Of a stretch of DNA of 64,000 nucleotides, positions 21,278 through 32,366 are shown in pieces (positions within the stretch are counted from its first letter, which is position 1; each line of letters starts with the position of its first letter). The position numbers and the translations under genes are program-made. The notes under the pieces were generated by a model. It was not told where the DNA came from and ran no database searches. It saw only the letters and a list, made by a program, of their open reading frames with translations. Origin of the DNA: Plantago ovata (Eukaryota; Streptophyta; Magnoliopsida; Lamiales; Plantaginaceae); NCBI GenBank assembly GCA_028274465.1, contig CM051455.1, forward strand, positions 114,489,547 through 114,553,546, given 5' to 3'.

Positions 21278-22527
21278 TGATGAACGTGGATTTGTCGGGT
21301 CCCGATTCAATCAAATAGATTTATTATTTAGCCAAAGGCAATTCACAACTACAACGAAAACCGTAGTGTAGCAGTAAAATGACCTCGAGTGTCGTTCTTT
21401 CAGGACTATAACTAGCTTTATCAAATCTATTTAGAATATAAAAACAGCAGACTGATAGCAAAGGGGTTTCTAGCAGATAATGGAGATTGGTGATAGTATG
21501 ATCCTTCAAAGCATAACGGGTCGATAATCATGCATAAATTCCTCGGTCTTGCATGGAGATCTTTGATCAATCTAATGTCCTGTTGTAAATATTAAGCACT
21601 ACGAAGATAATGGTTCTGACAAGTCAATCTCTATTGTCTAATTGTGTTCCGTAATTATTCAACACTACGAAGATAAACATGTGTATAGGTCGACGAGGGT
21701 CCAATTGTGCATAATAATTAATACAACATACGAGAATTTAGGCTGAGCCTGATCAACGAAATAAAGCAATAACACGGAGTATAATGCGCGATATAGCCAT
21801 TAGCATGATTATCTTCCCTTCGCTAAGAATTCACATACTACCACCAACGATAAGTTTAGCTACTCATAATAGGCATGCAATCAACAGAAATCATAGAAGA
21901 AAACATGCTGAAAGATATAAAAAATAAGTAGAATAAACTGTAAGATACAATGTTACCGAAGGTTGTCAATCTCCGAAGAATTGCGATCCTACAAGCTCCA
22001 AACTGCTATGAAAAAGAGTCCCCTAAGCTACGAACCCCCAGAACAGGCTCTGGGAAGTCCCTACCTAAAACTACAGAGAAAGGTGAGAAAGTAGGTCTGG
22101 AAAAGTATGAATTTCGTAGAAAATTTGAGCAACTATATATAGGTCTCGAATAAATGTGGGGCGGTTCGCCCCAGAGAAAATCTCGCGGAATTCCGCGTTT
22201 TCGACGCGTTTTGGATTTCTTCCCCTTTTCGGACTCGGTTTCTGACTTCTAGTGGCCTTCTAACCTCCAGATTCGACCCCTAAACTCCAAATCCTATCCG
22301 GAAACCTTCAGATACTCCAAATAGGCTTCTGGAACACCAATTCCTTGTCAACTTCAATATAATTGCCCGGAAATCCTCGATTTTCAACCAAAACCTGTAA
22401 AATAAAATATAAAGGGAAACGTGACACTATTCTAATAAAATGCACTAAAATATAGCTAAATTAACATAGAGGATAGCTAAAATAGGTGAAAAAGACTCAA
22501 ATGAAAGTGTAAAATACACATTCATCA
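21278..22527 (-). repeat. 3' LTR of element H
   Basis: 1250 bp, TGATGAACG...ATTCATCA on the + strand. TATA at 22133-22142. Only one GC palindrome (22156-22174), against two in the 5' LTR. It keeps a stretch of about 38 bases near 21505-21545 that the 5' LTR has lost. Confidence 0.92.
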
Positions 22528-22545
22528 AACTCCCCAAACCAAACC
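22528..22545 (-). other. Polypurine tract of element H
   Basis: Minus strand GGTTTGGTTTGGGGAGTT directly before the 3' LTR; priming site for plus-strand DNA. Confidence 0.75.
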
Positions 22546-24097
22546 TTTGCTTGTCCTCAAGCAACTAAGCTAGACTCTAATACAAAAAACAATGCAAGAC
22601 ACAAAATGGAGTCTCATGCCAAATAAAATGAACTAATCTACTGAATCTACCAAAAAACATATGAACAAGAACCATATAAATCAAAGCATGAATATATGTT
22701 GAAGAATACCTCGATTGACTTATACACATCCACATAAGCACTTATGTCAAGACAAGATAGTCTCTCGTAACATTCTCTACCTGGACCTAGTCAGTGACGA
22801 CATAATGAAGCATGCTAAGATACGAATGGTTGTCCCGTGCCTATGAAACTGAGGACTTACTGCTGTTCCACCATGTTAAGACTTTTCCTCAAAAGAGGTC
22901 GAACCAGTACTGGCTCTCATCAAACGAAGGAGGGTTCCCTATAAATGATAACACTCCCCTATTCTACCCATCTCTCAAGTTAAGTCTTAAGCTATTCAAC
23001 ACTTCCTGAATGGTAGGACGAGGGTGGTCTAGAACAGATGACACTCAAGACAAAAATGATAAAAATAGAAAATTACAACACGATTACGAACATTACAAGA
23101 ATTGGAAAATGAGACACAACACTTTGCTAAACTACTATTTGGCTTTCTTTTTTGGACCCTTCTTTGCTTTTTTGGGGTCTTTTCTTTTTTTTCCTTTTTT
23201 TTCTTTCCAGATTCTTTTTCTTTTCTTTTTCTTTTTCTCTTTTTTTCTGGAATTTTTTCTTTCTTTCTTTTTTTTTTCGATTTTTTCTAGCCAGCAGTAG
23301 CATAACAAAAATAGAAACAAAATGACTCACACGACTTCCCCAAACCTATTCGAAAGAATAGGTTGGAGTACAAAATTTACTGAAAAGGAAAAACAAACTC
23401 ACGATACGGAAATGAAAAACGAAAACAAGTCTAATGATGGTGTAACCCCCTCCCCAAACCTATTCGGAAGAATAGGTTATAAACAAAGGATCACACAACC
23501 TCACACTACCTCCTTCCTAGGCATTTAGCAATCTCAAAGCATGGTGAAGACTTGTTGCCTCTTAGGTACATAATTACTCGGGAAAACAACCATAAGACCC
23601 TAACATGCGTCATCCTATTATAAAGGCCTTCGTGAACTGCAGTAGAGAAAACACCACTAAGTGATGTCGAGACTACCAAGCTTAACTAAGTGCAATACAT
23701 AACTGTGACAAGCCAAGCGAGAAAAACCTCAAACAAATTCATAGAGATGAAGCATACGATTAATGGCATAGTTAGTTGATCTACCCAATAAAAAAGTTTA
23801 AAAAATTCGGCAATAAACTCCATATAAAACATGCAAGACTATCCTAGGATGAATGCAGTGAATGCAACCTAAAAAATCTAAGAAAGCAGTAAACGTGCAA
23901 ATGCAAATGCAGATGGATAAAACATGTGAGATACTATACTCATCCTACCAATACCAAGCTCCAAACTAACAACATTAGATCACTTAAATCCCATCCCCCC
24001 TCATGAATTTAACGCTAGTCCCTAGCAGTAAGAAAATGAGGAAATAAGATGTGATACTAGATGTTACCCCATGGTTTGGCCTCGGTCGGCTGAGTAT
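22546..24097 (-). other. Non-coding 3' internal region of element H
   Basis: No gene is visible. It holds the T-rich tract 23135-23290 (A-rich on the element strand) next to GCCAGCAGTAGC, and two hairpins, CCTATTCGAAAGAATAGG (23345-23362) and 23459-23476, each with a PPT-like GGTTTGGGGA on the minus strand. Reading frames across the T-rich tract are low complexity. Confidence 0.65.
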
Positions 24098-24859
24098 GCT
24101 GTTTGTGAGTTATTGGGACTGCTCCGGGACCTTTATAGGGTGTCATCAGGTCTTCTGGTATGCGTGGTAGTTTCAATCATAGGCCAGATAGGAACAACTC
24201 CTCCATTAGTATCATCATTGCCCGTATGGCCTTCATTGTCACTACTGTCACGCAGATCTTCACTAGTAGAGTTGTAGTGTCGAGTAGAATTCTCAAGATT
24301 AGCCGCCGCTGTTATGGAATCCTCCATCCTGAAGCCCTCCAATAGGATGTGAACTATTTAAGGGGAAAGGGCAGTGGTATCAGGACCTCCCCCTCCAACG
24401 TTTTACACCACAAGAAGGTTACAGTAAGCTGCTCGGATATTCAGAAGTCTTCTACCATTTTTTCCAATGTCGACCACATTCTCTACGGTTGATCCGACCG
24501 ATGTCTATATGATGCTCCCTTTAGAGGCAGGCAAGGGGCACCCCAACGAGGGGCTGGGCACCCATGTCATTATGTTTTGGAACCAAGCTAGCGCTTCGGA
24601 ACCTTCTAGCAACTGCGAACTCGAGATTGAATCCGTCGCGGCTAGATTGTCCCGGTGCCTTCGGTGGTGCATGAATAGGCATAGGAGTCCTTACTCCAGG
24701 TGTAATCTAGCTCCTCCTCTTGGATAATCCACGACGTTGTTGCAAAACCCCTTGGCTCGAACGCACATCTAACGAGGTCACTCTTCTTGACATGGTTGTA
24801 ATCGATCCCCCTCCAATACTTCATAGTAATCATACGGGAATGCTCCTTTCCCTTGGCAT
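24098..24859 (-). pseudogene. ORF2 of element H, strongly decayed
   Basis: Position and start match B ORF2: the ATG is at 24857-24859, a few bases after a predicted splice acceptor. The best stretch (24642-24860) includes CAFEPRGFATTSWIIQEEEL and TWSKDSYAYS and is nearly the same in element F. A downstream block in F, HHIDIGSI before GRHWKTWK, aligns with HRIDIGHI and RHWEKKKK of B ORF2, which shows common descent despite strong divergence. Several stops and frameshifts. No function is likely. The F/H ORF2 type is a different, older branch from the B/C type. Confidence 0.6.
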
Positions 24860-24864
24860 GGTTC

Positions 24865-25406
24865 CTACAAACAACAGTTAGTACCTCGTATGACACAAAA
24901 CAGACTCATGCATATGCTAGTGTAAGAATGAAATACACAAGTGATAAAATCAACAATCGAACTCCCCTAACCTTTAATGTCTAGCCTAGCTTCTTCATCA
25001 TGCAACATACCAATGTAACTACTACATGCAATACATCACATTATGCTCTTGCTAGACAACCAATATCCTAGATAACAAGGCTCAATTCATACCATAGTAG
25101 CGAAAAATTCTACCACCACAAATCCTCATACTCAACAATTTAGCATTCTACCATCAAATCCAACATTATTACACCAATAAACACAATCATATGCAAGAAA
25201 TCAAAGATAAATACATAATGCATAACAAGATATATCATCTAGTAGCAAAATTCCCAAATCAACAATCCAAGCATAATTGAGCATGCAATTGATAGTAAAT
25301 AACTCTTCTAATCACACAAACAACATACCCATGCATCAAATAAGCATAATTGAAGCTCAAATTAGAAAACCCCCAAATTCAAAAATTAGGGTTCATAAGA
25401 TAATAC
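24865..25406 (-). other. Predicted 5'-UTR intron of ORF2, element H (542 nt)
   Basis: Acceptor TTTGTAG|GAACC at 24865 and donor TGAG|GTATTA at 25406. The sites and length match B and C although the interior has diverged. Confidence 0.5.
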
Positions 25407-25978
25407 CTCAGATCTGAAAATCTAATGCATTAGGACGAAATCTGTTCGGATGAAAAGATAGATCATCTAATAGGCTTCGATTCAAGCTAAAGAATACTAA
25501 ATTTGGTCAAGAAATGAAGAAGTTATGAGATTTTGAAGGTAAAATCGCGATTTTCGGTTTTTGGGGAGGAGGAATGATGAAGATATGAAGAAAATGAGGT
25601 AAGAGGAAGAAATTCGCGTTTTTCTAGCTACTGGAACCGTGGGGCGAGTCACCCCCGGTGTGGGGCGATTCGCCCCACGCGGGGCGATTCGCCCCTCATG
25701 GGGGGCGATTCGCCCCCCGCTCCCTGATGTGGGGAGACGGTTCTTTCGGCAGAAAACGCGGTTTTAATCCCCGAAACCTATTTTTTCAAAAAACCACTCG
25801 AAAAATATCACTCAAACATAAGCATATACGACACAGACATGAACAAATTCGCATACGAGAAGCAAATAGTTCAAGAATGAATGCATGCAATAAAGCGGTA
25901 AAGAAAGCGATAAAAACTCCGGGTTGTCACCCGGATAGCGCCATTGTTTAAAGTCTTTGACTCGACTCCTGTCTGTGC
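25407..25978 (-). promoter_or_regulatory. ORF2 leader with GC palindrome array, element H
   Basis: No gene is visible. Positions 25639-25736 hold four palindromic units (GGGGCGATTCGCCCC and a GGGGGCGATTCGCCCCCC form). Confidence 0.45.
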
Positions 25979-28137
25979 CTATCTCTTCTTTCTACGGGTA
26001 CTAGACTTCCCCTTCATTGATCTCCTCTCCATGCCACGAACCTGTGAATAAGAAAGAATATAGGCTGCAAGACCACAGTAGTGAGTAGTGAAAGAAATAT
26101 CAGGCGGATCGGGTGGATCAGATATGGCTTGCAATACGTGTTGCTTGCCATCTACTTCAATAGTGCAAGTTCTTTGGTAGATGTCCATCACGGAGCGTAT
26201 TTTAGTCAAGAACGTTCGCCCTAAGAGTATGACATCCCCCGTCCAGGTGCAGACGCCGGCATAACTACAAAATCGGTGTATACAGAAGCTTCACCAATCT
26301 TGACCAACACATTTTTCACAACGCCTTCGGGTCTCATAAAGGATCCATCCGCCAGTTGCACAATAGCCCTATGCTCTGATAGTTTTCCAAGGTTACACTT
26401 TTCAAATACATTCAAAGGAAGTATGTTTGAGTAGGATCCCGTGTCTAATGTGGCACGGACGTCTTCAAGCTCTCCAATCCCTACCTTAACATCGAAACTT
26501 TTAGGGAGTGGCTCGGGATCCTCTTGCTCCTCTTCACTTTCGTCAGAACCAAGGTCCTTCTCTTCTTCCTTAGCCTGTAGAAGTTCCTCCTTCTTGCAAC
26601 ACTCGCACTTAGCAACCTTCTTGATGGTGATTTCGTCAGGTAGATCACCAGCCAATGTAATGGCATTCGACTTCACAGTGTTGCTAGGCAGTTTGCCTTG
26701 CTCCCTACTTGCTCCTCGGTCGATCAACTCTTGCATCTTTTGATGGGCAAGCCTAGTGCTCTCTTCCAACCTATCAAACCTTTGCCTAGTCTTCTCGGAA
26801 TCTTCTTCATAATGTTTGAGAAAACTTTGGGTGTGATCGACTATCTTTTGCAAGTTCTCCATCAGTTGAGCCGACTTCGACTTCGGTGGCTCTTTCGGAG
26901 CGGGGTTTTCGCAGTGATCATTACCATAGTTTAGCCTACTACGGTCTTGGTTAGGGCCATAAGTTTGGTTAGCTGGTGCATATCCTTGATTGTTTCGGAA
27001 TCCTCTTCTCCAAAATCCACCTCGAGGATTCCTACCGTCTTGTCCGTAGATAACTTCTTGAGTACCAAACTCCGTAGAAAAGGCTTCCTCTTCGCCTCCT
27101 CGAGCCCAGTTGCCATCGTCATACGCAAGCTCCGATCTACACATATGAGCCCCATGTCCATAGTTCTTGCATATTCGGCATACTTCGTTCGAAACAATTG
27201 TTCCGGTGGCGCTCTTGAGGACTTGCTTCAATTCGTTGGTAAAGCACTCGAATTGATCCCCATTCCCCCTATACATAGGGGCTTCTTGAGTCGGTGGAGC
27301 TTCAGGTCCACGTCTCCTAACCATTGCTCTTGGGTCCTTGAACTGCGAACACTTAGCAAGCCTTTCGAAAACTGCCCAGACGGCTTCTGCGGTTTCCTCC
27401 CAAATATTGCCTCGGCATTGGAAATCCACCACTCGTTGGTTCTCGAAGGTTAGTCCATTGTAGAAGTGTTGGACTAGGTCAGAAAGTTCAAAACCATGGT
27501 GAGGGCACTTGTTCGTGAGATCTTGGAACCTTTCAAACGCGGTGTAGATGGTCTCATCATAGTCCTGCTTGAATCCAGTGATTTGCGCCTTAAGCGCGGT
27601 AGTCAAGGTGTGAGGGAAGTATTTTTCCATGAAAGCTGAAAAAACCTTCTCCCAAGTGTCCAGAGAGCCTGCTGGTAGAGAACTAAACCATGACTTGGCT
27701 CTGTCGCCAAGTCCCATAGCAAAAACCTTCATCCTCAACTCGTCCGTTGTTATTTCAGCTCCGGGTCGTGGGAGTTGGTTGACGAAATCATCGATATCGT
27801 GCAAGTACCCCATCACATCTTCCCTTGATAAGCTATAGAACCTCGGAAGTTGTTGGAATGCGTGGTTCTTGATTTCCAGATCTCGAGTTGCAGACGAAAG
27901 AACAATCGCCGGTCCCCTCATACGATCCTTGGTGGGTTGAACCCATGCTTTCAGTGGTCTAGCTTCTGCCATTCCGTCGATTTCCTTGAAAAGACTGTGT
28001 AGAGATTCAGAGAAATCGGTCTCCTCTGTTTCCTCTAGTGCACGCCTTTCGAGTAGTCGCCTTCTTTGGTGGTAGACTCTGTCGATCTCAGCAATTGAAT
28101 CAGCAAGTGGAGTTCCTTTAGATCGTGTATGTGGCAT
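25979..28137 (-). pseudogene. gag-protease polyprotein of element H, single frameshift
   Basis: One of the best preserved copies of the family. From the ATG 28135-28137 (MPHTRSKGTPLADS) the frame is open for 638 codons. It includes the Gag domain, the CCHC knuckle CRICKNYGHGAHMC, the coiled coil, the acidic linker and the protease motif DTGS near 26434-26445. A small deletion near 26235 shifts the frame just after the protease core. The C-terminal ~75 codons continue at 25979-26209. The product would be a Gag with most of its protease. No RT follows, so particles would need another element's enzymes. Gag may still have been made in recent time. Confidence 0.88.
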
Positions 28138-28262
28138 ACACTATCTGTAACAGACTAGGAAAGCAGTATCAGAGAGAGATTAAAAAGGAAAATTAAAACT
28201 AATAGAATTAGGAATCGAAAGCTGCAAATATAAACAAATTAAACAGAAAAAAGGAGTATAGT

Positions 28263-28279
28263 CCCCGGCAACGGCGCCA
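28263..28279 (-). other. Primer binding site, element H
   Basis: Minus strand TGGCGCCGTTGCCGGGG, three bases from the 5' LTR; tRNA-Asp type. Confidence 0.85.
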
Positions 28280-28282
28280 ATT

Positions 28283-29517
28283 TGATGAACGGGGATTTGT
28301 CGGCTCCCGATTCAATCAAATAGATTTATTATTTAGCCAAAGGCAATTCACAACTACAACGAAAACCGTAGTGTAGCAGTAGAATGACCTCGAGTGTCGT
28401 TCTCTCAGGACTATAACTAGCTTTATCAAATCTAATTTAGAATATCAAAACAGCAGACAGATAGCAAAGGGGTTTCTAGCAGATAATGGAGATTGGTGAT
28501 AGTATGATCCTCGGTCTTGCATGGAGATCTTTGATCAATCTAATGTCCTGTTGTAAATATTAAGCACTACGAAGATAATGGTTCTGACAAGTCAATCTCT
28601 ATTGTCCAATTGTGTTCCGTAATTATTCAACACTACGAAGATAAACATGCGTATAGGTCGACGAGGGTCCAATTGTGCATAATAATTAATACAACATACG
28701 AGAATTTAGGCTGAGCCTGATCAACGAAATAAAGCAATAACACGGAGTATAATGCGCGATATAGCCATTAGCATGATTATCTTCCCTTCGCTAAGAATTC
28801 ACATACTACCACCAACGATAAGTTTAGCTACTCATAATAGGCATGCAATCAACAGAAATCATAGAAGAAAACATGTTGAAAGATATAAAAAATAAGTAGA
28901 ATAAACTGTAAGATACAATGTTACCGAAGGTTGTCAATCTCCGAAGAATTGCGATCCTACAAGCTCCAAACTGTTATGAAAAAGAGTCCCCTAAGCTACG
29001 AAACCCCAAAACAGGCTCTGGGAAGTCCCTACCTAAAACTACAGAGAAAGGTGAGAAAGTAGGTCTGGAAAAGTATGAATTTCGGAGAAAATCTGGGCAA
29101 CTATATATAGGCCTCGAATAAGTGTGGGGCGGTTCGCCCCACATCTGGGGCGATTCGCCCCAGAGAAAATCTCGCGGAATTCCGCGTTTTCGACGCATTT
29201 TTGGATTTCTTCCCCTTTTCGGACTCGGTTTCTGACTTCTAGTGGCCTTCTAACCTCCAGATTCGACCCCTAGACTCCAAATCCTATCCGGAAACCTTCA
29301 GATACTCCAAATAGGCTTCTGGAACACCAATTCCTTGTCAACTTCAATATAATTTCCCCGAAATCCTCGATTTTCAACCAAAACCTGTAAAATAAAATCT
29401 AAAGGGAAACGTGACACTATTCTAATAAAATGCACTAAAATATAGCTAAATTAACATAGAGGATAGCTAAAATAGGTGAAAAAGACTCAAATGAAATTGT
29501 AAAATACACATTCATCA
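28283..29517 (-). repeat. 5' LTR of element H
   Basis: 1235 bp. TATA at 29101-29109 and two GC palindromes at 29122-29163. Nearly identical by eye to the 3' LTR, apart from one extra palindrome unit and a deletion of about 38 bases near 28510. Confidence 0.92.
29101..29163 (-). promoter_or_regulatory. TATA box and two GC palindromes, 5' LTR of element H
   Basis: CTATATATAG followed on the + strand by GGGGCGGTTCGCCCC and GGGGCGATTCGCCCC. Probable core promoter of H. Confidence 0.6.
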
Positions 29518-30811
29518 ACTGCAAGAGACCCCAAGTATGGACAAGTTGCCCCGAAAGGAACCAACATGATCTCTTTCGATGATAGTAAACTTCCTCTGCG
29601 ACATGCCGGAGGAGGGGACACTCAAGACCCAAATGTTCCTCTGGTAGTGTCGCTCGACATTTTTTGCTTCGAAGTCCCAAAGATACTAGTAGACACCGGA
29701 AGCTCAGCCAATCTCATCTTTACAATTACTCTCAAAAAGATGAAAATTGATCCGAAGGAAGGACTAAAAGAAGTGGTGAGCGCCCTAGTAGGGTTCGGAG
29801 GACAGCCCATAATGCCCCTCGGAAGCATGATCCTACCAGTGTCCATGGGAAAGGATCCTTGCAGAGTAACAAAGGCGGTTACATTCTTGGTAGTCGACAT
29901 TCCTTTCAACTATTATGTGGTAATAGGGCAACCCGCATTATCTGAATTCAAAGCTGTTGTTTCAACTGTCCACAACCGCATGAAGTCTCCTTGCGACGAC
30001 GGTTTCATAGGGCAAGTAATCGGGAACATAAGGGAGGCATGGGAGTGTTATACTCTTTCCGCAAATGTGACCTTGAGCACATGCTTCGCCCTAGGAGACA
30101 GAGATCCGGAGGCAGGAGCAAATGCTTTTTACTCCATCCGAGCGACTAGGACTCGAAGGAAGTCGAAAAAACCTAGTCCGGCAGTAAGGCGAAGAAAAGC
30201 GGTCCAGGGGAAAGAGCAAAGTTTAGTGGTGGCAGAGGTAAAAGAGCTCGAAGAGTACCAAGTAATTCCTCCCATCCCTCCGACCTCGAAGAAAAAAGCA
30301 TTTTTTGAAGAAAACAAGATTGAAGCGAAAGAATCTTTGGAAGAAATTCAAGTGGTAGAAGGGTCCCCCGACAAGTTCACAAGGATAGGGACAGAGATGA
30401 CCGCCGAGGTACGAATGAAGGTCATCCAATGTCTCAGGGACAACAATGACGTATTCGCATGGAGTACGGAGGATCTCAAAGGAATCGACCCTAGGGTCGC
30501 AGTTCACCATTTGAACTTAGATCCCAAAATCACCCATATTCGCGAGAAGCGAAGAGATTTCGGTCCGGAGGATAATGCAATCATTGAAGCGGAGGTACAG
30601 AGCCTCTTGAAGGCATGACACATCAAAGAAGTAAGATACTCAGATTGGGTTTGCAATGTGGTCCTAGTAGAGAAAGACGGAGGGAAATGGAGAATGTGCA
30701 ACAACTTCACTCGTCTCAACAAGTTTTGTCCAAAGGATCCTTATCCCTTTCCTAGGATTGATCAACTTGTGGATTCCACCGCCGGATGTGCACTACTTAG
30801 CTTCATGGACG
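29518..30811 (+). pseudogene. Protease and N-terminal reverse transcriptase of Tat-like element G
   Basis: Continues the gag frame of G after the insertion of H. MISFDDSKLPLRHAGG starts at 29566. The aspartic protease motif VDTGSSANLIF lies near 29688-29720. A linker and the RT N-terminus follow, with VFAWSTEDLKGIDPRVAVH near 30450-30510. An in-frame TGA at 30616-30618 interrupts RT. The frame then goes on through KWRMCNNFTRLNKFCPKDPY and reaches SFMD (the first RT active-site block), where the LTR of element I begins at 30812. The catalytic YxDD block and everything after it are missing. The enzyme would copy element RNA to DNA; this copy cannot. Confidence 0.85.
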
Positions 30812-32113
30812 TGATGAATGTGTATTTTACACTTTCATTTGAGTCTTTTTCACCTATTTTAGCTATCCTCTATGTTAATTTAGCTATATTTTAATGAATT
30901 TTATTAGAATAGTGTCACGTTTCCCTTTAGATTTTATTTTACAGGTTTTGGGTGAAAATCGAGGATTTCCGGGAAAATATATTGAAGTTGACAAGGAATT
31001 GGTGTTCCAGAAGCCTATTTGGAGTATCTGAAGGTTTTCGGATAGGATTTGGAGTCTAGGGGCCGAATCTGGAGGTTAGAAGGCTACTAGAAGTCAGAAA
31101 CCGAGTCTGAAAAGGGGAAGAAATCAAAAAACGCGGAATTCCGCGAAAAACTCTCCGGGGCGAACCGCCCCAGAGGTGGGGCAAACCGCTCCACACCGGG
31201 CGAACCGCCCGGTGTGTGGGGCGAACCGCCCCACAGTATTTCGGGGCCTATATATAGTTGCTCAGTTTTTTCCGAAAATCATATCTTTCCAGACCTACTT
31301 TCTCACCTCTCTCTGTAGTTTTAGGTAGGAACTTCCCGGGGCCTGTCCTGGGAGTTCATAGCTTAGGGGACACTTTTTCATAGCGGATTGGAGCTCGTAG
31401 GATCGCAATTCTTCGGAGATTGACAACCTTCGGTAACTTGTATCTTACAGTTTAATCTACTTATTTTATATATCTTTCAATATGTTTTCTTCTATGATTT
31501 CTGTTGATTGCATGCCTATTATGAGTAGCTAAACTTATCGTTGGTGGTAGTATGTGAATTCTTAGCGAAGGGAAGATAATCATGCTAAGGGCTATATCGC
31601 GCATTATACTCCGTGTCATTGCTTTATTTCGTTGATCAGGCACAACCTAAATTCTCGTATGTTGTATTAATTATTATGCACAATTGGACACTTGTCGACC
31701 TGTGTGCGAGTTTATCTTCGTAGTGTTGAATAATTACGGAACACAATAGGACAATAGTGATTGACTTGTCAGACCAGTTATCTTCGTAGTGCTTAATGAT
31801 TGCAACAGGACACTAGATTGATTCAAAGATCTCCATGCAAGACCGAGGAATTTATGCATGATTATCGACCCGTTATGCTTTGAAGGATCATACTATCACC
31901 AATCTCCATTATCTGTTAGAAAAACCCCCTTGCTATCTGTTTACTGTTTTTATATTCCAAATTAGATTTGATAAAGCTAGTTATAGTCCTGAGAGAACGA
32001 CACTCGAGTCATTCTACTGCTACACTACGGTTTTCGTTGTTGTTGTGGATTGCCTTTGGCTTAATTACAAATATTATTTGATTGAATTCGGAGCATGACA
32101 TCCGCGTTCATCA
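30812..32113 (+). repeat. 5' LTR of element I
   Basis: TGATGAATGTG...GCGTTCATCA, 1302 bp. TATA at 31249-31257 and four GC palindromes at 31156-31234. Repeated ATCTTCGTAGTG words near 31710-31800. Confidence 0.92.
31156..31257 (+). promoter_or_regulatory. Four GC palindromes and TATA box, LTR of element I
   Basis: Units GGGGCGAACCGCCCC, GGGGCAAACCGCTCC, CGGGCGAACCGCCCG and GGGGCGAACCGCCCC, then CTATATATAG. Confidence 0.65.
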
Positions 32114-32116
32114 AAT

Positions 32117-32133
32117 TGGCGCCGCTGCCGGGG
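32117..32133 (+). other. Primer binding site, element I
   Basis: TGGCGCCGCTGCCGGGG, three bases after the LTR. One base differs from the minus-strand copies; F has the same variant. Confidence 0.82.
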
Positions 32134-32366
32134 TACTATACTCCTTTTTTCTGTTTAATTTGTTTATATTTTCATCTTTAGATTCCTAATTCTACTAGTT
32201 TTAGTTTTCCTTTTTAATCTTTCTCTGATACTGCTTCCCTAGTCTGTTTCTAATTCTCCTTTCCTAGCCTTAGTAGTATTCGATATCTAGAAATATTCTC
32301 GATTTTCGAAATTTCTAACGAGGCTAATTTTTAGTTTTGAGTTACTCCTGATACAGATCTCCATGT
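32134..32366 (+). other. Leader of element I
   Basis: Untranslated leader that matches the leader of F (48084-48233) up to about 32270 and then diverges, just before the gag start. No gene. Confidence 0.6.

Larger units (their letters stand above)
21278..29517 (-). mobile_element. Element H, complete non-autonomous Athila-like retrotransposon
   Basis: 8240 bp with both LTRs and target duplication ACTGC (21273-21277 and 29518-29522). Minus-strand order: 5' LTR 28283-29517, primer site, gag-protease 25979-28137, palindrome leader with intron, decayed ORF2, hairpin/PPT-like units, polypurine tract 22528-22545, 3' LTR 21278-22527. No RT or integrase anywhere between the LTRs. Inserted into the gag-protease junction of G. 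Confidence 0.93.
18023..30811 (+). mobile_element. Element G, Tat-like Gypsy retrotransposon, interrupted by H and I
   Basis: LTR, primer site and gag lie at 18023-21277. Element H (21278-29517) splits it with target duplication ACTGC. Protease and the start of RT follow at 29518-30811, where the LTR of element I begins. The rest of RT, RNase H, integrase and the 3' LTR are not found before the N gap. The two G parts join in frame across one copy of the duplication, which proves H is a later insertion. Confidence 0.85.

Noticed and set aside
24071..24277. Plus-strand ORFs inside the H ORF2 region
   Set aside because: Opposite strand of a decayed ORF; the minus-strand similarity to F explains the sequence.
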